Shown here: piece by piece, positions 18,025 to 27,437 of the stretch | How the letters are laid out: each line of letters starts with the position of its first letter | Position numbering within the stretch: the first letter of the stretch is position 1 | Assembly (NCBI GenBank): GCA_020426515.1 | Contig: JAGQPW010000001.1 | Coordinates: 33,581 to 76,563 of the forward strand | Origin: Planctomycetaceae bacterium | Lineage (GTDB): Bacteria; Planctomycetota; Planctomycetia; Planctomycetales; Planctomycetaceae | Reading direction: 5' to 3' | DNA: 42,983 nt | The notes under the pieces: model-generated | What the model saw: only the letters and a program-made list of their open reading frames with translations | The model's database searches: none | What the model was told of the DNA's origin: nothing | Translations under genes and position numbers: made by a program

Positions 18025-19011
18025 CTACTTGTTTTCCAGGCGAACACGAGGGTCGGCAACCGCGTACAGCACATCGGCCAGTAACTGGCCCAGCAGTGTC
18101 AGCACGGAGAACATCAGCGTTAACCCCATGATGGTGGGGTAATCTCGTTCTCGCACCGCATCAAAAAACAGGCCTCCCATGCCCGGCCAGACGAAAATCT
18201 GCTCGATGATGATGGCACCGGAGAACAGGGCCGGAAGCATCAGTCCCAACTGGGTCACGAAGGGAATCATCGTATTGCGAAACGCGTGCAGCACCAGCAC
18301 CCGGACCGGGCCGAGTCCCTTGGCTTTGGCGGTGCGAATGTAGTCCTGGCGGACGACTTCGTTCATGTTCGACTTGATGAACCGGCTGTAGTAGGCCAAA
18401 GAGCCGTAGGTGAAGCAGATGACCGGCATCAGTGCGTGCCAGAAAATGTCCATGGCCTTGCCGGCCCACGACAGCTCGGAATAGTTGTCGCTGGTCATAT
18501 AGCACAGGGGCAGCCAGCCCCAGCGAACGGCGAGAAACAGTTGCAGAAACAACGCAGCTACGAAGCTGGGGAATGAGTACAGAATGTACAGCACCGTGCT
18601 GACTGTCCGTTCATCCAGTTTGCCGGACCGCGCTGCCGCAGAGATGCCAATCGGAATCGACAGGAGATACGTCAGCAACAGGGATGTGATGGAGAGCAGC
18701 AGTGTGGGGCCCAGTCGCTCAGCAATCAGGGCACTCACTTCCCTCTTTCGCGAGAATGATCTCCCGAACTCGCCCGAGAGAATGTTCTTCATCCAGATGC
18801 CGTAGGACTCGTACCAGGGCTTGTCGAGTCCGTAGGTTTTGAGGACGCGCTGAAAGTCCTCTTCGCTCATGACTTTTCCGGGATCAAGCGATCCCAGATC
18901 CTGTGTGAGCGGACTGCCGGGCATACTGCGAATCAGGCCGTACACGATAAACGTGATCAGCACGAGCGTCAGTAGCGAAAGCGCCAGACGGCGAACCAGA
19001 TAAGCAAACAT
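18025..19011 (-). CDS. Peptide ABC transporter permease, OppB/DppB/YejB-like
   Basis: A 328-residue permease of the dipeptide/oligopeptide family. It starts MFAYLVRRLALSLLTLVLIT, has the N-terminal periplasmic segment LKTYGLDKPWYESYGIWMKN-LSGEFGRSF, five further membrane helices, and the EAA-type loop VVRQDYIRTAKAKGLG-PVRVLVLHAFRN, ending ADVLYAVADPRVRL. It pairs with the YejE/DppC-like permease downstream to form the membrane channel. An 80-base gap with a stem-loop separates it from the substrate-binding lipoprotein upstream. Confidence 0.92.
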   Translation of the reverse strand: MFAYLVRRLALSLLTLVLITFIVYGLIRSMPGSPLTQDLGSLDPGKVMSEEDFQRVLKTYGLDKPWYESYGIWMKNILSGEFGRSFSRKREVSALIAERLGPTLLLSITSLLLTYLLSIPIGISAAARSGKLDERTVSTVLYILYSFPSFVAALFLQLFLAVRWGWLPLCYMTSDNYSELSWAGKAMDIFWHALMPVICFTYGSLAYYSRFIKSNMNEVVRQDYIRTAKAKGLGPVRVLVLHAFRNTMIPFVTQLGLMLPALFSGAIIIEQIFVWPGMGGLFFDAVRERDYPTIMGLTLMFSVLTLLGQLLADVLYAVADPRVRLENK

Positions 19012-19045
19012 TCGCGGGTTTCAACAGCGAAAGGGACAGGGCGTT

Positions 19046-19073
19046 GGGGCGAGAGTCTGACGACTTTCGCCCC
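19046..19073 (-). promoter_or_regulatory. Intercistronic stem-loop after the binding-protein gene
   Basis: Two 12-base arms (19046-19057 and 19062-19073), complementary except for one pair, enclose a four-base loop. The structure lies between the lipoprotein stop and the first permease start on the minus strand and has no U-tract. Hairpins in this position commonly protect the binding-protein message so that it exceeds permease levels; that role is inferred here. Confidence 0.45.
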
Positions 19074-19091
19074 ATGACGTAAGACCTGTTT

Positions 19092-21056
19092 TCAGCCCTT
19101 GGGCTTCCAGAGGGCGAGGAACCCGGGGTTATAGCCGAACGGATTGCGGGGGCTGAACATGTACCCTCGCACGCTCTTGTTAAAGCCGAAGAACGAGCTG
19201 CGGTAGTACAGCCACATGTAGGGCTGGTCTTCCCAGAGGATCTTGGCGATCTCGCCATAGATCTCCGCTCGCTTGGCGCGGTCGAACTCCCGCTCGCCCT
19301 GCTCAAACAGGGCATCGACCTTCGGGTTGGAGTAGGCGCTGTAGTTGCGGCCGTTCTGTTCCAGAGCTTTGGTGGTCCACAGATTCTTGTTGGTTGCCGG
19401 ATCGGTCCCGGTGCCCCAGCCAGCTGTCATGGCCTGGAATTTGTGAGTGCGCGCGAGTTCCTGCATCACGGTGAATTCGGTCGGCTTCACATTGCAGATG
19501 ATCCCAATCTGGTCGAGATTGCTCTTGAGCAACTGGGCAATCTTCATCCCCGTGTCAGAGCCCGAGGCGACGACAAGTTCGAATTCGAACTTTACGGTTC
19601 GACCATCGATCTCGTGATCGCGAATCCCGTCCCCATCACTGTCATCCCAGCCCGCTTCATCCAGCAGGTCTTCCGCCTTATCGAGGTCCTGCTTGTAAGG
19701 CGTGGGCATCGGCTTGGGAGCCATCCAGGAAGTGGGGTGAAAGACACCCTGGCCAGGCTCATACAGACCAAAGCAAACGTTGTTCAGCATTTCTTCGTGG
19801 TCAAAGGCATAGGCCATCGCCTGACGCACGCGTTTGTCTGCAAAGAAGGGGACCTTCAGGTTCCAGCCAACATAGGCCTGAGACCATTCGGTTCCCATGG
19901 CTTTGGTGTTCAGCCGGTAGAATTCGTCGTCATCCGTCTGGGAGACCCACTGATCCGGCGCCAGCTCGGCCTCGTCGATTTCTCCCTTTTTCAGGGCGAG
20001 TAGAGCCGTGTTCGAATCTTCGATAATGCGAAAGCGAACTTCCTTGAAGTACGGCTTGCGGCGAACTTCCTGACCATTGTGCATGTACCAGCTGTCGCGT
20101 CGCTTGAGCACAATCTCTTTGCCCCGGTCACGCGAGGCATACTCGTAGGGGCCGCAAGTCACGGGGGCCTGTTCGTACTTGATGTGGTAGTCACTCTGCC
20201 CCAGTGACGGGTCGTCCTTGATGGAGTTTTCGTAAATGTGTTTGGGGATAATCGGGAACAGCATGTTCCATGTGTTGGTTGCCAGCGATTCCTTGTGGAA
20301 GAAGACCACCGTATGGTCATCGTAGGCATGTACCCAGCGGAGTTCGTCGGTTCCGGACCGAACGGCGACTGCCGGAACCTTGGGGTTCATGATTGTCTGG
20401 AACGTGAACGCCACATCGTGGGCCGTAAACGGTTTGCCATCGGACCAGGTCACATCGTCCCGCAAGACCACTTTATCGACGAGTCGGTCCGCACTCACTT
20501 CCCACGACTTAATGATTTCATCGTTGCCGAATGGGACAAAGTTCCAGTCGAACGTGAAGAGCGATGGAGTGGTCAGTTCGGCGACGTCGAACTCGGCGAC
20601 GGAACTGCCGAGAATCGGGTTGGTGCTCTTGGCATCCATTCGCTCATGGCGATTGAACGTCGCGTCCCAGTCCACTTCTTCGGAGTTTGCGGGCGGTCGT
20701 CCAAGTGACTGGACAATCTTCTTGTTCTGTTCGGGGCCGGTGTTCTTGAGTGCCAGGGCCTCGGCATCGGAGACCAGCGGAGGGTTCTCCTTTTTGAAAT
20801 CCAGAAAACGCTTCATGCCATCCAGCACTGGCAGGGATTCCCACTGGACCTTGGCATTCAATTCCTCCAGTGTCGGCGGGTCGAACGATTCCAGCAGGAC
20901 CTCTGGCATCTCACCTGCCGCATCGCCCGTGCTCGACGACGTCGAGTCGCCGCTGGCGGGGCCATCGCTGTTAGACGGAGCCGATGGGCAGCCGCACAGC
21001 AGGAGTGAGAAAACAAGAAGCCAGACGGGGGAAGTTGAAGCTGATCTCAGCAGCAT
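19092..21056 (-). CDS. Peptide ABC transporter substrate-binding lipoprotein (SBP_bac_5)
   Basis: A 654-residue extracytoplasmic binding protein. The ATG at 21056 gives a lipoprotein signal (MLLRSASTSPVWLLVFSLLL then CGCPS lipobox), so the open frame extending to 21344 is not part of the gene. A Ser/Gly/Asp linker follows and then the family-5 domain: WSDGKPFTAHDVAFTFQTIM is the signature, VRQAMAYAFDHEEMLNNVC and YNPGFLALWKP the C-terminal landmarks. It delivers peptides to the two permeases downstream. It is longer than DppA, with an extra N-terminal segment of about 100 residues before the domain. An 80-base spacer with a stem-loop separates it from the permeases. Confidence 0.92.
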   Translation of the reverse strand: MLLRSASTSPVWLLVFSLLLCGCPSAPSNSDGPASGDSTSSSTGDAAGEMPEVLLESFDPPTLEELNAKVQWESLPVLDGMKRFLDFKKENPPLVSDAEALALKNTGPEQNKKIVQSLGRPPANSEEVDWDATFNRHERMDAKSTNPILGSSVAEFDVAELTTPSLFTFDWNFVPFGNDEIIKSWEVSADRLVDKVVLRDDVTWSDGKPFTAHDVAFTFQTIMNPKVPAVAVRSGTDELRWVHAYDDHTVVFFHKESLATNTWNMLFPIIPKHIYENSIKDDPSLGQSDYHIKYEQAPVTCGPYEYASRDRGKEIVLKRRDSWYMHNGQEVRRKPYFKEVRFRIIEDSNTALLALKKGEIDEAELAPDQWVSQTDDDEFYRLNTKAMGTEWSQAYVGWNLKVPFFADKRVRQAMAYAFDHEEMLNNVCFGLYEPGQGVFHPTSWMAPKPMPTPYKQDLDKAEDLLDEAGWDDSDGDGIRDHEIDGRTVKFEFELVVASGSDTGMKIAQLLKSNLDQIGIICNVKPTEFTVMQELARTHKFQAMTAGWGTGTDPATNKNLWTTKALEQNGRNYSAYSNPKVDALFEQGEREFDRAKRAEIYGEIAKILWEDQPYMWLYYRSSFFGFNKSVRGYMFSPRNPFGYNPGFLALWKPKG

Positions 21057-21572
21057 TGCGTCCTCTGCAATTTGCGATATGGCGAACAGTCCGTGTCCGA
21101 TGCAGCCTGTGCGGTCCGGCTGGGCCGCAACGCATCTGGATGTCCGATTCTGGCAAACACCCAATTCGAGAACAAGGCCAGCGCTGTCTGGATCGCAGCG
21201 ACCAGGCGTGCTGGTCGCAACTGCCCGGTAACGGCGATCCCGTTTGCAATGCACCGCGGCGACAATCCGATTGCACTTGCTGACGCAGCGCAGCGGGTTG
21301 CATTTTCGAAATTCTGCCCCAACGGTGGAAAAACTTACGCACATTCAATTCGCAGGTGTTGTGGCATGGCAAGGTGATTCCGGGGGATGACTTCTCAACA
21401 CAACACGCTGGAGGGCCGGACCTCCTTGCTTCGTTGAAAATCGCTGATTATGCTGACTCGAATACCTTTTGAACGCGTGGCAATATTCCGGTGGAGCAAT
21501 CGGGTTGAGTCACGTTTCCAGAGATATCTGCTCGTCATGATCATCCGTCTTTCCGTCCGGTTTGGACTATCC
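21057..21572. other. Divergent intergenic region, 516 bases
   Basis: This gap separates the start of the binding-lipoprotein gene (minus) from the start of the large TPR gene (plus). Frames stay open on both sides, but their translations are Cys/Arg-rich without family features. It should hold the promoters of both transcription units. I see no RNA gene, repeat or convincing operator in it. Confidence 0.5.
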
Positions 21573-24500
21573 ATGCGACAATTCCTGCAGCGACTGGCCC
21601 TGTTCGTTCTCTGCCTGATTCCTGTAGCAGCGACAGCTACAGAGCCGGTGCTGGAGTTCGTCGATGGACTGCGTCAGCGACGGTATTTTGATACGGCCCT
21701 GCAATATCTCGACCAGGCCGAACAGATGAACCTGCCTCCCGAGGTGAAGCAGGTCTTGCATTATGAGCGGGCTCAAACACTGCTTCAGAGCGCGGCGGAA
21801 CTGACCAACCTCGATGAACAGCGTAAACGCCTCGATGCTGCCAAGGCGGCCTTCGAAGATTTTGTGAAGGCCAACTCCACGCACCCGCTGGCTGGTCGTG
21901 CAAATTCGGCTCGCGGTCGCATTCTGCTGGAGAAGGCTCGCGTTGACATCTGGGATGGAGACAAACCCTCCAATGAAGGCAATCGCGAGAAGTTCCGCGA
22001 TTCTGCCCGCACGCAAATTCAGGATGCTCGGCGGATCTTCCAACAGGCCGCGGATCAGCACAAGAAGTCCTACGATGCGTTCCCGACATTTATTCCCGAT
22101 GACCAACGTGAGCAAAAGGCCGCGCGTGACGAAGCTGAGAAGCTGTTCATGGAAGCACAGCTCGATCTGGCCCAGTGCACCTACTGGGAAGCCCAGACAT
22201 ACGACAAGGGGACCAAGGAACGCAAAGACCTGCTGACGAAAGCAGCCTTTGAGTTTGAAGAGATCCACACCAAGTACCGCTCCATGGTGGCCGGGTTGTA
22301 TGCCCGAATCTGGCAAGGCAAGTGCTTTGAGGAACAGGATGAAATTCGCATCGCTCTGGGGTTGTATGAGGAGATCCTGGGGCACGAGGGAACCAGCGCG
22401 ACGATGCGGAACCTGAAGGATCGCGCGCTGCGATTCCGCCTGATCTGTCTGAACCACGAACAACGTAAAGACTACGAGCTCGTCGTCAGCGAAGCCGAGT
22501 CCTGGGTCCGTGATGCCAAGGCCCGTGCCCGAACCGAAGTCGGTCTGGGGATTCAGTACGAGATGTGTCAGGCATTGGAAGCGCTGGGCGGTCAACGCAC
22601 CCGCACAGACGCTGAACGATCCAACTATCTGAATCGTGCCCTGACCACTGCCCGGACGATCAATCGGTACCCAGGTGAGCTCAAGACGCCCAGTTCAGCA
22701 TTGATTCAGCGGGTTATGGTTGCGCTCAACCGGGAACCGGGTGATCCCAAGGACTTCAATACCGCGTACGGCAATGCCGGCGTGCTCTATGACGAAATCT
22801 CCGCGCAGAACGACGCGATTCGGAAGGCGAAGGCGGAAGGAAAGATTAAGGAAGCTCAGGAAATCCAGAAGGCCCAGCAGGCAACCGCGGCGGAAATGGC
22901 CCGGCTGTATGATCTGGCCATCAAGCTGGCCACGCCGCAGGATGAACCGCGTCTGGTCAACATTGGCCGCCTGCGATTGGCCTATGGCTACCTGCTCCAG
23001 GGGCGTTTCCTCGATGCGGCCATCGTTTCCGACTTCCAGATGGTGAAATACAGCGAAGAGTTCCCGGAAGTGGCCCGGGAGGCCGGGTTCATTTCCATGT
23101 CGGCCTATGATTACGCCTACAACGATGCCGCTGGTGATCGTGACTTTGAAGCGGAAATGGTCAAGCAGGCAGCCGAGAAAATTGCCGCCCGCTGGCCCGA
23201 CTCCGATCGCGCCAACGATGCCCGTAACACTGTGGCGAAGATTTACTGGCAGCAGGGCGATCTGTTGCAGGCCGCCGACTGGTGGTTGAAGATTCCTGCC
23301 GGAACGACTCAGCATGCCGACTCTCATGTGCGAGCCGGTAAAGCGTACTGGCGACACTACGTTCTGGAAGCTTCCAAGCCCGAAGGCGAACGGGCGACTC
23401 CCGCGGAACTGGGGGCCTGGAAGGCCGATGCCATCAAGTATCTGGTTTCCGGTCTGGACGAGGCCGAACAGGCCATCCCGGACGATGCCCCGCTCCCCGA
23501 TGATCTCGTGAGCGCAAAGTTAACGCTCACCAACATCCGCAATCTCGACGGTGTCTACAGCAGCGACAAGCCTCCGCTGGGAGCGATTCAGCTGCTGACT
23601 CTGGAACCCCATCCGATTCTGAAGGCTGTGGATGTGCCGGACGGAACGGCGCGTCCCAAGGATCCGGGCAATGCCAAGAGTCGGCAGATGGCAAGCATTG
23701 CATATCAGCAGTTGCTGCGGGCCTACATTGGGGTCAAGGATCTCGATAAGGCACGTGATGCCCGATTGAAGCTCGAAAAGGTGGCCGGGGGAGAAGACGC
23801 CGCCGCACTGACTCAGGTTTTCGTCGAGTTCGGCAACGAACTGCAGGCAGAACTGGAACGTCTGCGGGCCGGAGGCGAGACCGACCGACTCGCACAGGTG
23901 CGGGAAGGCTTCGAGTCATTCCTCAACGATCTCTTTAACCGCCAGGAAGGGCAGACCTTCTACTCGATGCTCTGGATCGGCGAAACGTACACCTCTTTGG
24001 CTGACGGAAGTGCCGACAATCCTCAGAAGGCCGAAGAGTTCTTTGACAAGGCGGCCAAGGCCTACGAATCGCTGATTGCCAAGGCGAGTGCGGACAGCAG
24101 CTTTGTGAGTAACCCGGCACAAATCGTGGCGGCCAAGTTGCGACTGGTGAATTGCCTGCGACAGAAGCGGGATTATCCCGCCGGGGAAAAGGTCATGCTC
24201 GAAGTGATTAAAGAGCAGCCCAACGCCCCTGATGCGCAGTTCGAAGCGGCCCGGCTGTATCAGGACTGGGGGACCAGCGGTACTCCGGATGCCTGGAAGA
24301 AGCTGGAAACGGCTCTCTATGGCAAGCAGGAAGCCGATCCGAAGGTCTGGGGCTGGGGATACGCCGCACAGTCTCTGCAGCGGGCCGCAGCCAATCCCGG
24401 TGCTGATCCCAAGTTGCAGGAACTGCACTTCCAGGCCCGTTATCACCTCGTGGAAACTGAGCGTGAACTGGGCAAGGCCCATCCGGACAATGCCGAAGCC

Positions 24501-25265
24501 ATCAAGCATCTGGAACGAGCCCGCGCGGCCATTGTGAATTTCCTGCGGATTTCCCCACGCTGGCCAGACGAGGAGTATGCCCGTTTCAACAGCCTGTACC
24601 GTCAGGTGCTGGGTGATCTGGGTGATGCCGTCGTGGATCTGCCACGCGAAGCGTCCGGTGCGGCAGGCATCGCAGGCGGGGGCGGAGGAGGTGCTTCACA
24701 AGCTCAAGCATCGTCTGCCGTCAGTCTCCCGCAGGCTCCGCCGGAGCCCCCACCTGCAGAATCCAACAAGTTGCTGATGCTGCTGGTGTTGCTGGGGGGC
24801 GGCGTCGCCGTGGCTGGCCTGTTTTACGTCGCGTTGAATCAGGGGAAGGCGCATCGTCCCAAGTACGATGTCGATCTGTCCAAGCCGCGTGAGAAAAAGG
24901 CCCCCAAGTTGGCGAACATTGCCATCGGCGAGTCGACGGACGTCTCACTGGAAGGGGTGGCGATCGCGACCAAGAAGAAACTTCGTCCTGCCGGGCAAAA
25001 GCCAGCGGCAAATGCCCCCGCTCGACCGGCTGGGGCAGCAGGCGGCCAGCCTCAGCCTGCGGCGGGTCAACCGGTCCGCAAGGTCCGCCCTGCAGACCCG
25101 GCGCAGCAGAAGCGGCCGCCTCAGGCGGAAGGGCAACCTCGCAAACGTCCAGCGGCTGGTCCCGAGGGGACACGTCCGGTTCAGAAGCGGCCCGCTGGCG
25201 ACGGGGAGACTCCTCCTCAAAAGCGTCCCCGTCCGAAGCCACCGACGGAACCACCTGCTGAGTAA
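21573..25265 (+). CDS. Giant exported TPR protein with C-terminal membrane anchor
   Basis: A 1230-residue protein of unknown role. The ATG at 21573 starts a clean signal peptide (MRQFLQRLALFVLCLIPVAA, cut after ATATE). Residues about 25-1000 are a continuous solenoid of TPR-like helix pairs rich in Ala/Leu/Arg/Glu (for example WQGKCFEEQDEIRIALGLYE and WQQGDLLQAADWWLKIP). A Gly/Ser/Pro linker leads to one membrane helix near residues 1066-1088 (LLMLLVLLGGGVAVAGLFYV), then a cytoplasmic tail of about 140 residues that is Pro/Ala/Lys/Arg-rich and very basic. It heads an operon with a second TPR protein, an ExbB-type channel and two ExbD proteins. The topology would let it transmit motion between the proton channel and the periplasm; this is inference. 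An earlier ATG at 21537 is a possible alternative start. Confidence 0.87.
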   Translation: MRQFLQRLALFVLCLIPVAATATEPVLEFVDGLRQRRYFDTALQYLDQAEQMNLPPEVKQVLHYERAQTLLQSAAELTNLDEQRKRLDAAKAAFEDFVKANSTHPLAGRANSARGRILLEKARVDIWDGDKPSNEGNREKFRDSARTQIQDARRIFQQAADQHKKSYDAFPTFIPDDQREQKAARDEAEKLFMEAQLDLAQCTYWEAQTYDKGTKERKDLLTKAAFEFEEIHTKYRSMVAGLYARIWQGKCFEEQDEIRIALGLYEEILGHEGTSATMRNLKDRALRFRLICLNHEQRKDYELVVSEAESWVRDAKARARTEVGLGIQYEMCQALEALGGQRTRTDAERSNYLNRALTTARTINRYPGELKTPSSALIQRVMVALNREPGDPKDFNTAYGNAGVLYDEISAQNDAIRKAKAEGKIKEAQEIQKAQQATAAEMARLYDLAIKLATPQDEPRLVNIGRLRLAYGYLLQGRFLDAAIVSDFQMVKYSEEFPEVAREAGFISMSAYDYAYNDAAGDRDFEAEMVKQAAEKIAARWPDSDRANDARNTVAKIYWQQGDLLQAADWWLKIPAGTTQHADSHVRAGKAYWRHYVLEASKPEGERATPAELGAWKADAIKYLVSGLDEAEQAIPDDAPLPDDLVSAKLTLTNIRNLDGVYSSDKPPLGAIQLLTLEPHPILKAVDVPDGTARPKDPGNAKSRQMASIAYQQLLRAYIGVKDLDKARDARLKLEKVAGGEDAAALTQVFVEFGNELQAELERLRAGGETDRLAQVREGFESFLNDLFNRQEGQTFYSMLWIGETYTSLADGSADNPQKAEEFFDKAAKAYESLIAKASADSSFVSNPAQIVAAKLRLVNCLRQKRDYPAGEKVMLEVIKEQPNAPDAQFEAARLYQDWGTSGTPDAWKKLETALYGKQEADPKVWGWGYAAQSLQRAAANPGADPKLQELHFQARYHLVETERELGKAHPDNAEAIKHLERARAAIVNFLRISPRWPDEEYARFNSLYRQVLGDLGDAVVDLPREASGAAGIAGGGGGGASQAQASSAVSLPQAPPEPPPAESNKLLMLLVLLGGGVAVAGLFYVALNQGKAHRPKYDVDLSKPREKKAPKLANIAIGESTDVSLEGVAIATKKKLRPAGQKPAANAPARPAGAAGGQPQPAAGQPVRKVRPADPAQQKRPPQAEGQPRKRPAAGPEGTRPVQKRPAGDGETPPQKRPRPKPPTEPPAE

Positions 25266-25315
25266 ATTTCCTTACAAAGTCCGAATTCCACCTGTTCCAG
25301 CGATCAGGATGTCCC

Positions 25316-26375
25316 ATGTTTCGATTGAGTTCAACGTTGCTTCTTCTGGCCGCTTCGGCCAGCGTTCTGTCGGCTGCCGAGATTGACACGGTGTATCGCA
25401 AGAGCGATGGCAAGGCGGTCGGAGGCGAGATTACTGCTGTCAGCAAGACAGAAGTGGTCGTCACCCAGAAAGTGGGCAACAAAGAAGAGCATATCCCCGC
25501 CAACGATATTCGGAGCGTTGAATGGAAGGGCGAGCCGATTGGACTGGGACTGGCCCGCAGCAATCAGCGCAGCGGAAACCTTTCCGAAGCCTTGGAAGGC
25601 TATCCAGCAGGCGCTCAACGAATCTGCCGGTGCCAGCAAGAACCTGCGTGGTTCCATCGAGTATCTGATTGCCGAGGCTTCAGTGCAGGTGGCTAAGGCC
25701 GATTCGTCCCAGATCCCGGTCGCGATTCAGAAGCTGAAAGCCTACCTGGAAAGTAATCGCGATCACTATCGCTACTACGATGCTCAGATGTTGCTGGCCG
25801 AAATGGCCCTGGCTTCCAAGGACACGCTGACCGCCGAAACCTCGTTCGCACTTCTGGAGCAGGCCCCTTGGGCAGACTACCAGCTGGCTGGGCGGAACGG
25901 ACAAGGCTACAGCAAGCTCGCGCAGGGAGACGCCAGCGGTGCCAAGGCAATCTTTGATCAGGTTGCCGCCGCGAACACCACCACACCGGCCGAGACGGCT
26001 CGCAAGCTGGATGGAATGCTCGGGCAGGCCGATTGTCTGGCCCAGCAGTCCAATTTCCCCGAAGCGATCAAGATCTTGAATCAGGTTGTGGATCAGGCGA
26101 CTGCCGAAGATACCCGAGTGCTGGCCCGAGCTTACCTCAAGCAAGGCGATTGCCTCGCAGCAGACGGACAGCAGCTGAAGCCTGCCGTTGTGGCTTACCT
26201 GCACGTCGATGTCATCCCTTCTCTGGCAGCGCATTCGGACCTGCATGCCGAAGCGCTTTACCAGCTTGCCAAGCTGTGGCCGGCAGTGGGACAGCCTGCC
26301 CGCGCCGCCGAAGCCTCAGCCAAGCTGGAAACTGAGTATCCCAACAGTGAATGGACGAAGAAACTCGGTTCCTGA
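25316..26375 (+). CDS. Second exported TPR protein, frame broken by one extra base
   Basis: The protein begins with a signal peptide (MFRLSSTLLLLAASASVLSA) and a small beta-rich segment (GEITAVSKTEVVVTQKVGNK), then enters TPR-like helices. The starting frame runs to a stop at 25694-25696, but family-like sequence leaves it at 25598: removing one G of the GG at 25598-25599 gives SEALEAIQQALNESAG and stays open to 26375, with TPR-like pairs such as GMLGQADCLAQQSNFPEAIK. The restored product has about 352 residues. The break may be a sequencing error, a real mutation, or far less likely programmed; no slippery site is seen. Gene order (50 bases after the large TPR gene, 131 before exbB-like) suggests a functional partner of the machine. 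Short repeats like these are common in tetratricopeptide modules. Confidence 0.75.
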
Positions 26376-26507
26376 TGCCGTTTACTGGCGGCCCTTCGGG
26401 TGTCCATCTACAATTCCCGATCTTTCGATGTGTGGCTGATCGGGCCAAACTGAACCAAATTCCATCCAACGTCGAGTCGACCCTCGCAGAGACCAGCGGA
26501 GAATTCA

Positions 26508-27362
26508 ATGACGGTATGCCCTCGTCCCCAGTGTTTGTGGCCAATGATCACGGCGGCTTTGCTGCTGATGACCACCTCGTTGGGAGGCCTGCAGTCTGCC
26601 GCCTGGGCCGATGATGCCCCGGCAGCTGCCGAAGCTCCAGCTGCTGCACCGGCTGCCGAGCCAGCGGCACCCGCAGCTGCTCCAGCCGCTGCCCCGGCAG
26701 CCGCAGAAGACGCCACGACAGGTGGGGGCGAAGAACAGTCCTTCCTGATGTGGATGATTGAAGCCTCGGGAATGTGGGGGCTGATTCTGTTGCTGCTCTC
26801 CTTTGTGATGGTCGCGGTGATCATGATGAACCTGCTGCAGGTTCGTCGCGACAGCCTGCTGCCCGCTGAGTTCGTGGCGGCGTTTGAAGAAAAGCTGAAT
26901 GCCAAGGACGTGCAGGGAGCGTTCGATATTGCACGCGGAGACGACTCGCTGATCGCCCGTGTTCTCGCCGCCGGGATGTCTCGACTCGGTCGCGGCTACG
27001 AAGAAGCCGTCGAAGGCATGCAGGAAGTGGGCGAAGAAGAATCGATGGCGATGGAGCACAAGCTCAGCTGGCTGGCTCTGATTGGCTCGGTCGCTCCGAT
27101 GATCGGGCTGATGGGAACTGTGTGGGGGATGATCGCCTCGTTCCGTACGATCGCCAACAGTGCCACGCAGCCCAAGCCGAAGGATCTGGCTTCCGGTATT
27201 TCAACCGCGTTGTTCACCACGCTGGAAGGACTGGTTGTCGCCATTCCCGCCATTATCGCCTACAGCCTGCTGCGAAATCGCGTTTCCCGCCTGCTGCTGG
27301 AAGTGGGACGCGTGAGCGAAGGCCTGATGAGCCGCTTCAACGCCGGCAAGAAGCCTGCCTAG
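26508..27362 (+). CDS. MotA/TolQ/ExbB-type proton channel
   Basis: A 284-residue inner-membrane channel subunit that uses the proton gradient to drive envelope movement. An N-terminal signal-like helix (ITAALLLMTTSLGGL) and an Ala/Pro-rich periplasmic stretch (about residues 38-75) precede the first ExbB helix (MWGLILLLLSFVMVAVIMMN). The diagnostic block follows: KLSWLALIGSVAPMIGLMGT-VWGMIASF, then the third helix TLEGLVVAIPAIIAYSLLRN. The Ala/Pro insertion is typical of planctomycete ExbB. GGAG precedes the ATG. Two ExbD genes follow at once, so a complete ExbB-ExbD stator can be built here; no TonB or TolA is seen. Confidence 0.92.
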   Translation: MTVCPRPQCLWPMITAALLLMTTSLGGLQSAAWADDAPAAAEAPAAAPAAEPAAPAAAPAAAPAAAEDATTGGGEEQSFLMWMIEASGMWGLILLLLSFVMVAVIMMNLLQVRRDSLLPAEFVAAFEEKLNAKDVQGAFDIARGDDSLIARVLAAGMSRLGRGYEEAVEGMQEVGEEESMAMEHKLSWLALIGSVAPMIGLMGTVWGMIASFRTIANSATQPKPKDLASGISTALFTTLEGLVVAIPAIIAYSLLRNRVSRLLLEVGRVSEGLMSRFNAGKKPA

Positions 27363-27378
27363 TTGGCTTCAAGTGAGG

Positions 27379-27405
27379 TGCCAGCCAGCATTTGCGTGGC
27401 TGGCA
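27379..27405 (+). promoter_or_regulatory. Intercistronic stem-loop between exbB-like and exbD-like genes
   Basis: Arms TGCCAGCCA (27379-27387) and TGGCTGGCA (27397-27405) are perfectly complementary with a nine-base loop. There is no U-tract and the next gene starts at 27438, so it is more likely an mRNA processing or stability element setting the channel-to-ExbD ratio than a terminator. Confidence 0.45.
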
Positions 27406-27437
27406 GGGTCAATGCCTGAGTGCGGAGTGTGGGTTCC

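Noticed and set aside
21057..21344. N-terminal extension of the binding lipoprotein
   Set aside because: It would bury the lipoprotein signal; the extra 96 residues are Cys/Arg-rich without structure.
21567..22595. 342-codon minus-strand frame opposite the TPR gene
   Set aside because: Shadow frame; the plus strand shows a signal peptide and TPR helices continuing for over 1000 residues.
26625..26712. Ala/Pro-coding repeats that look like a tandem repeat array
   Set aside because: They are in frame in the ExbB-like protein and encode its low-complexity periplasmic stretch.
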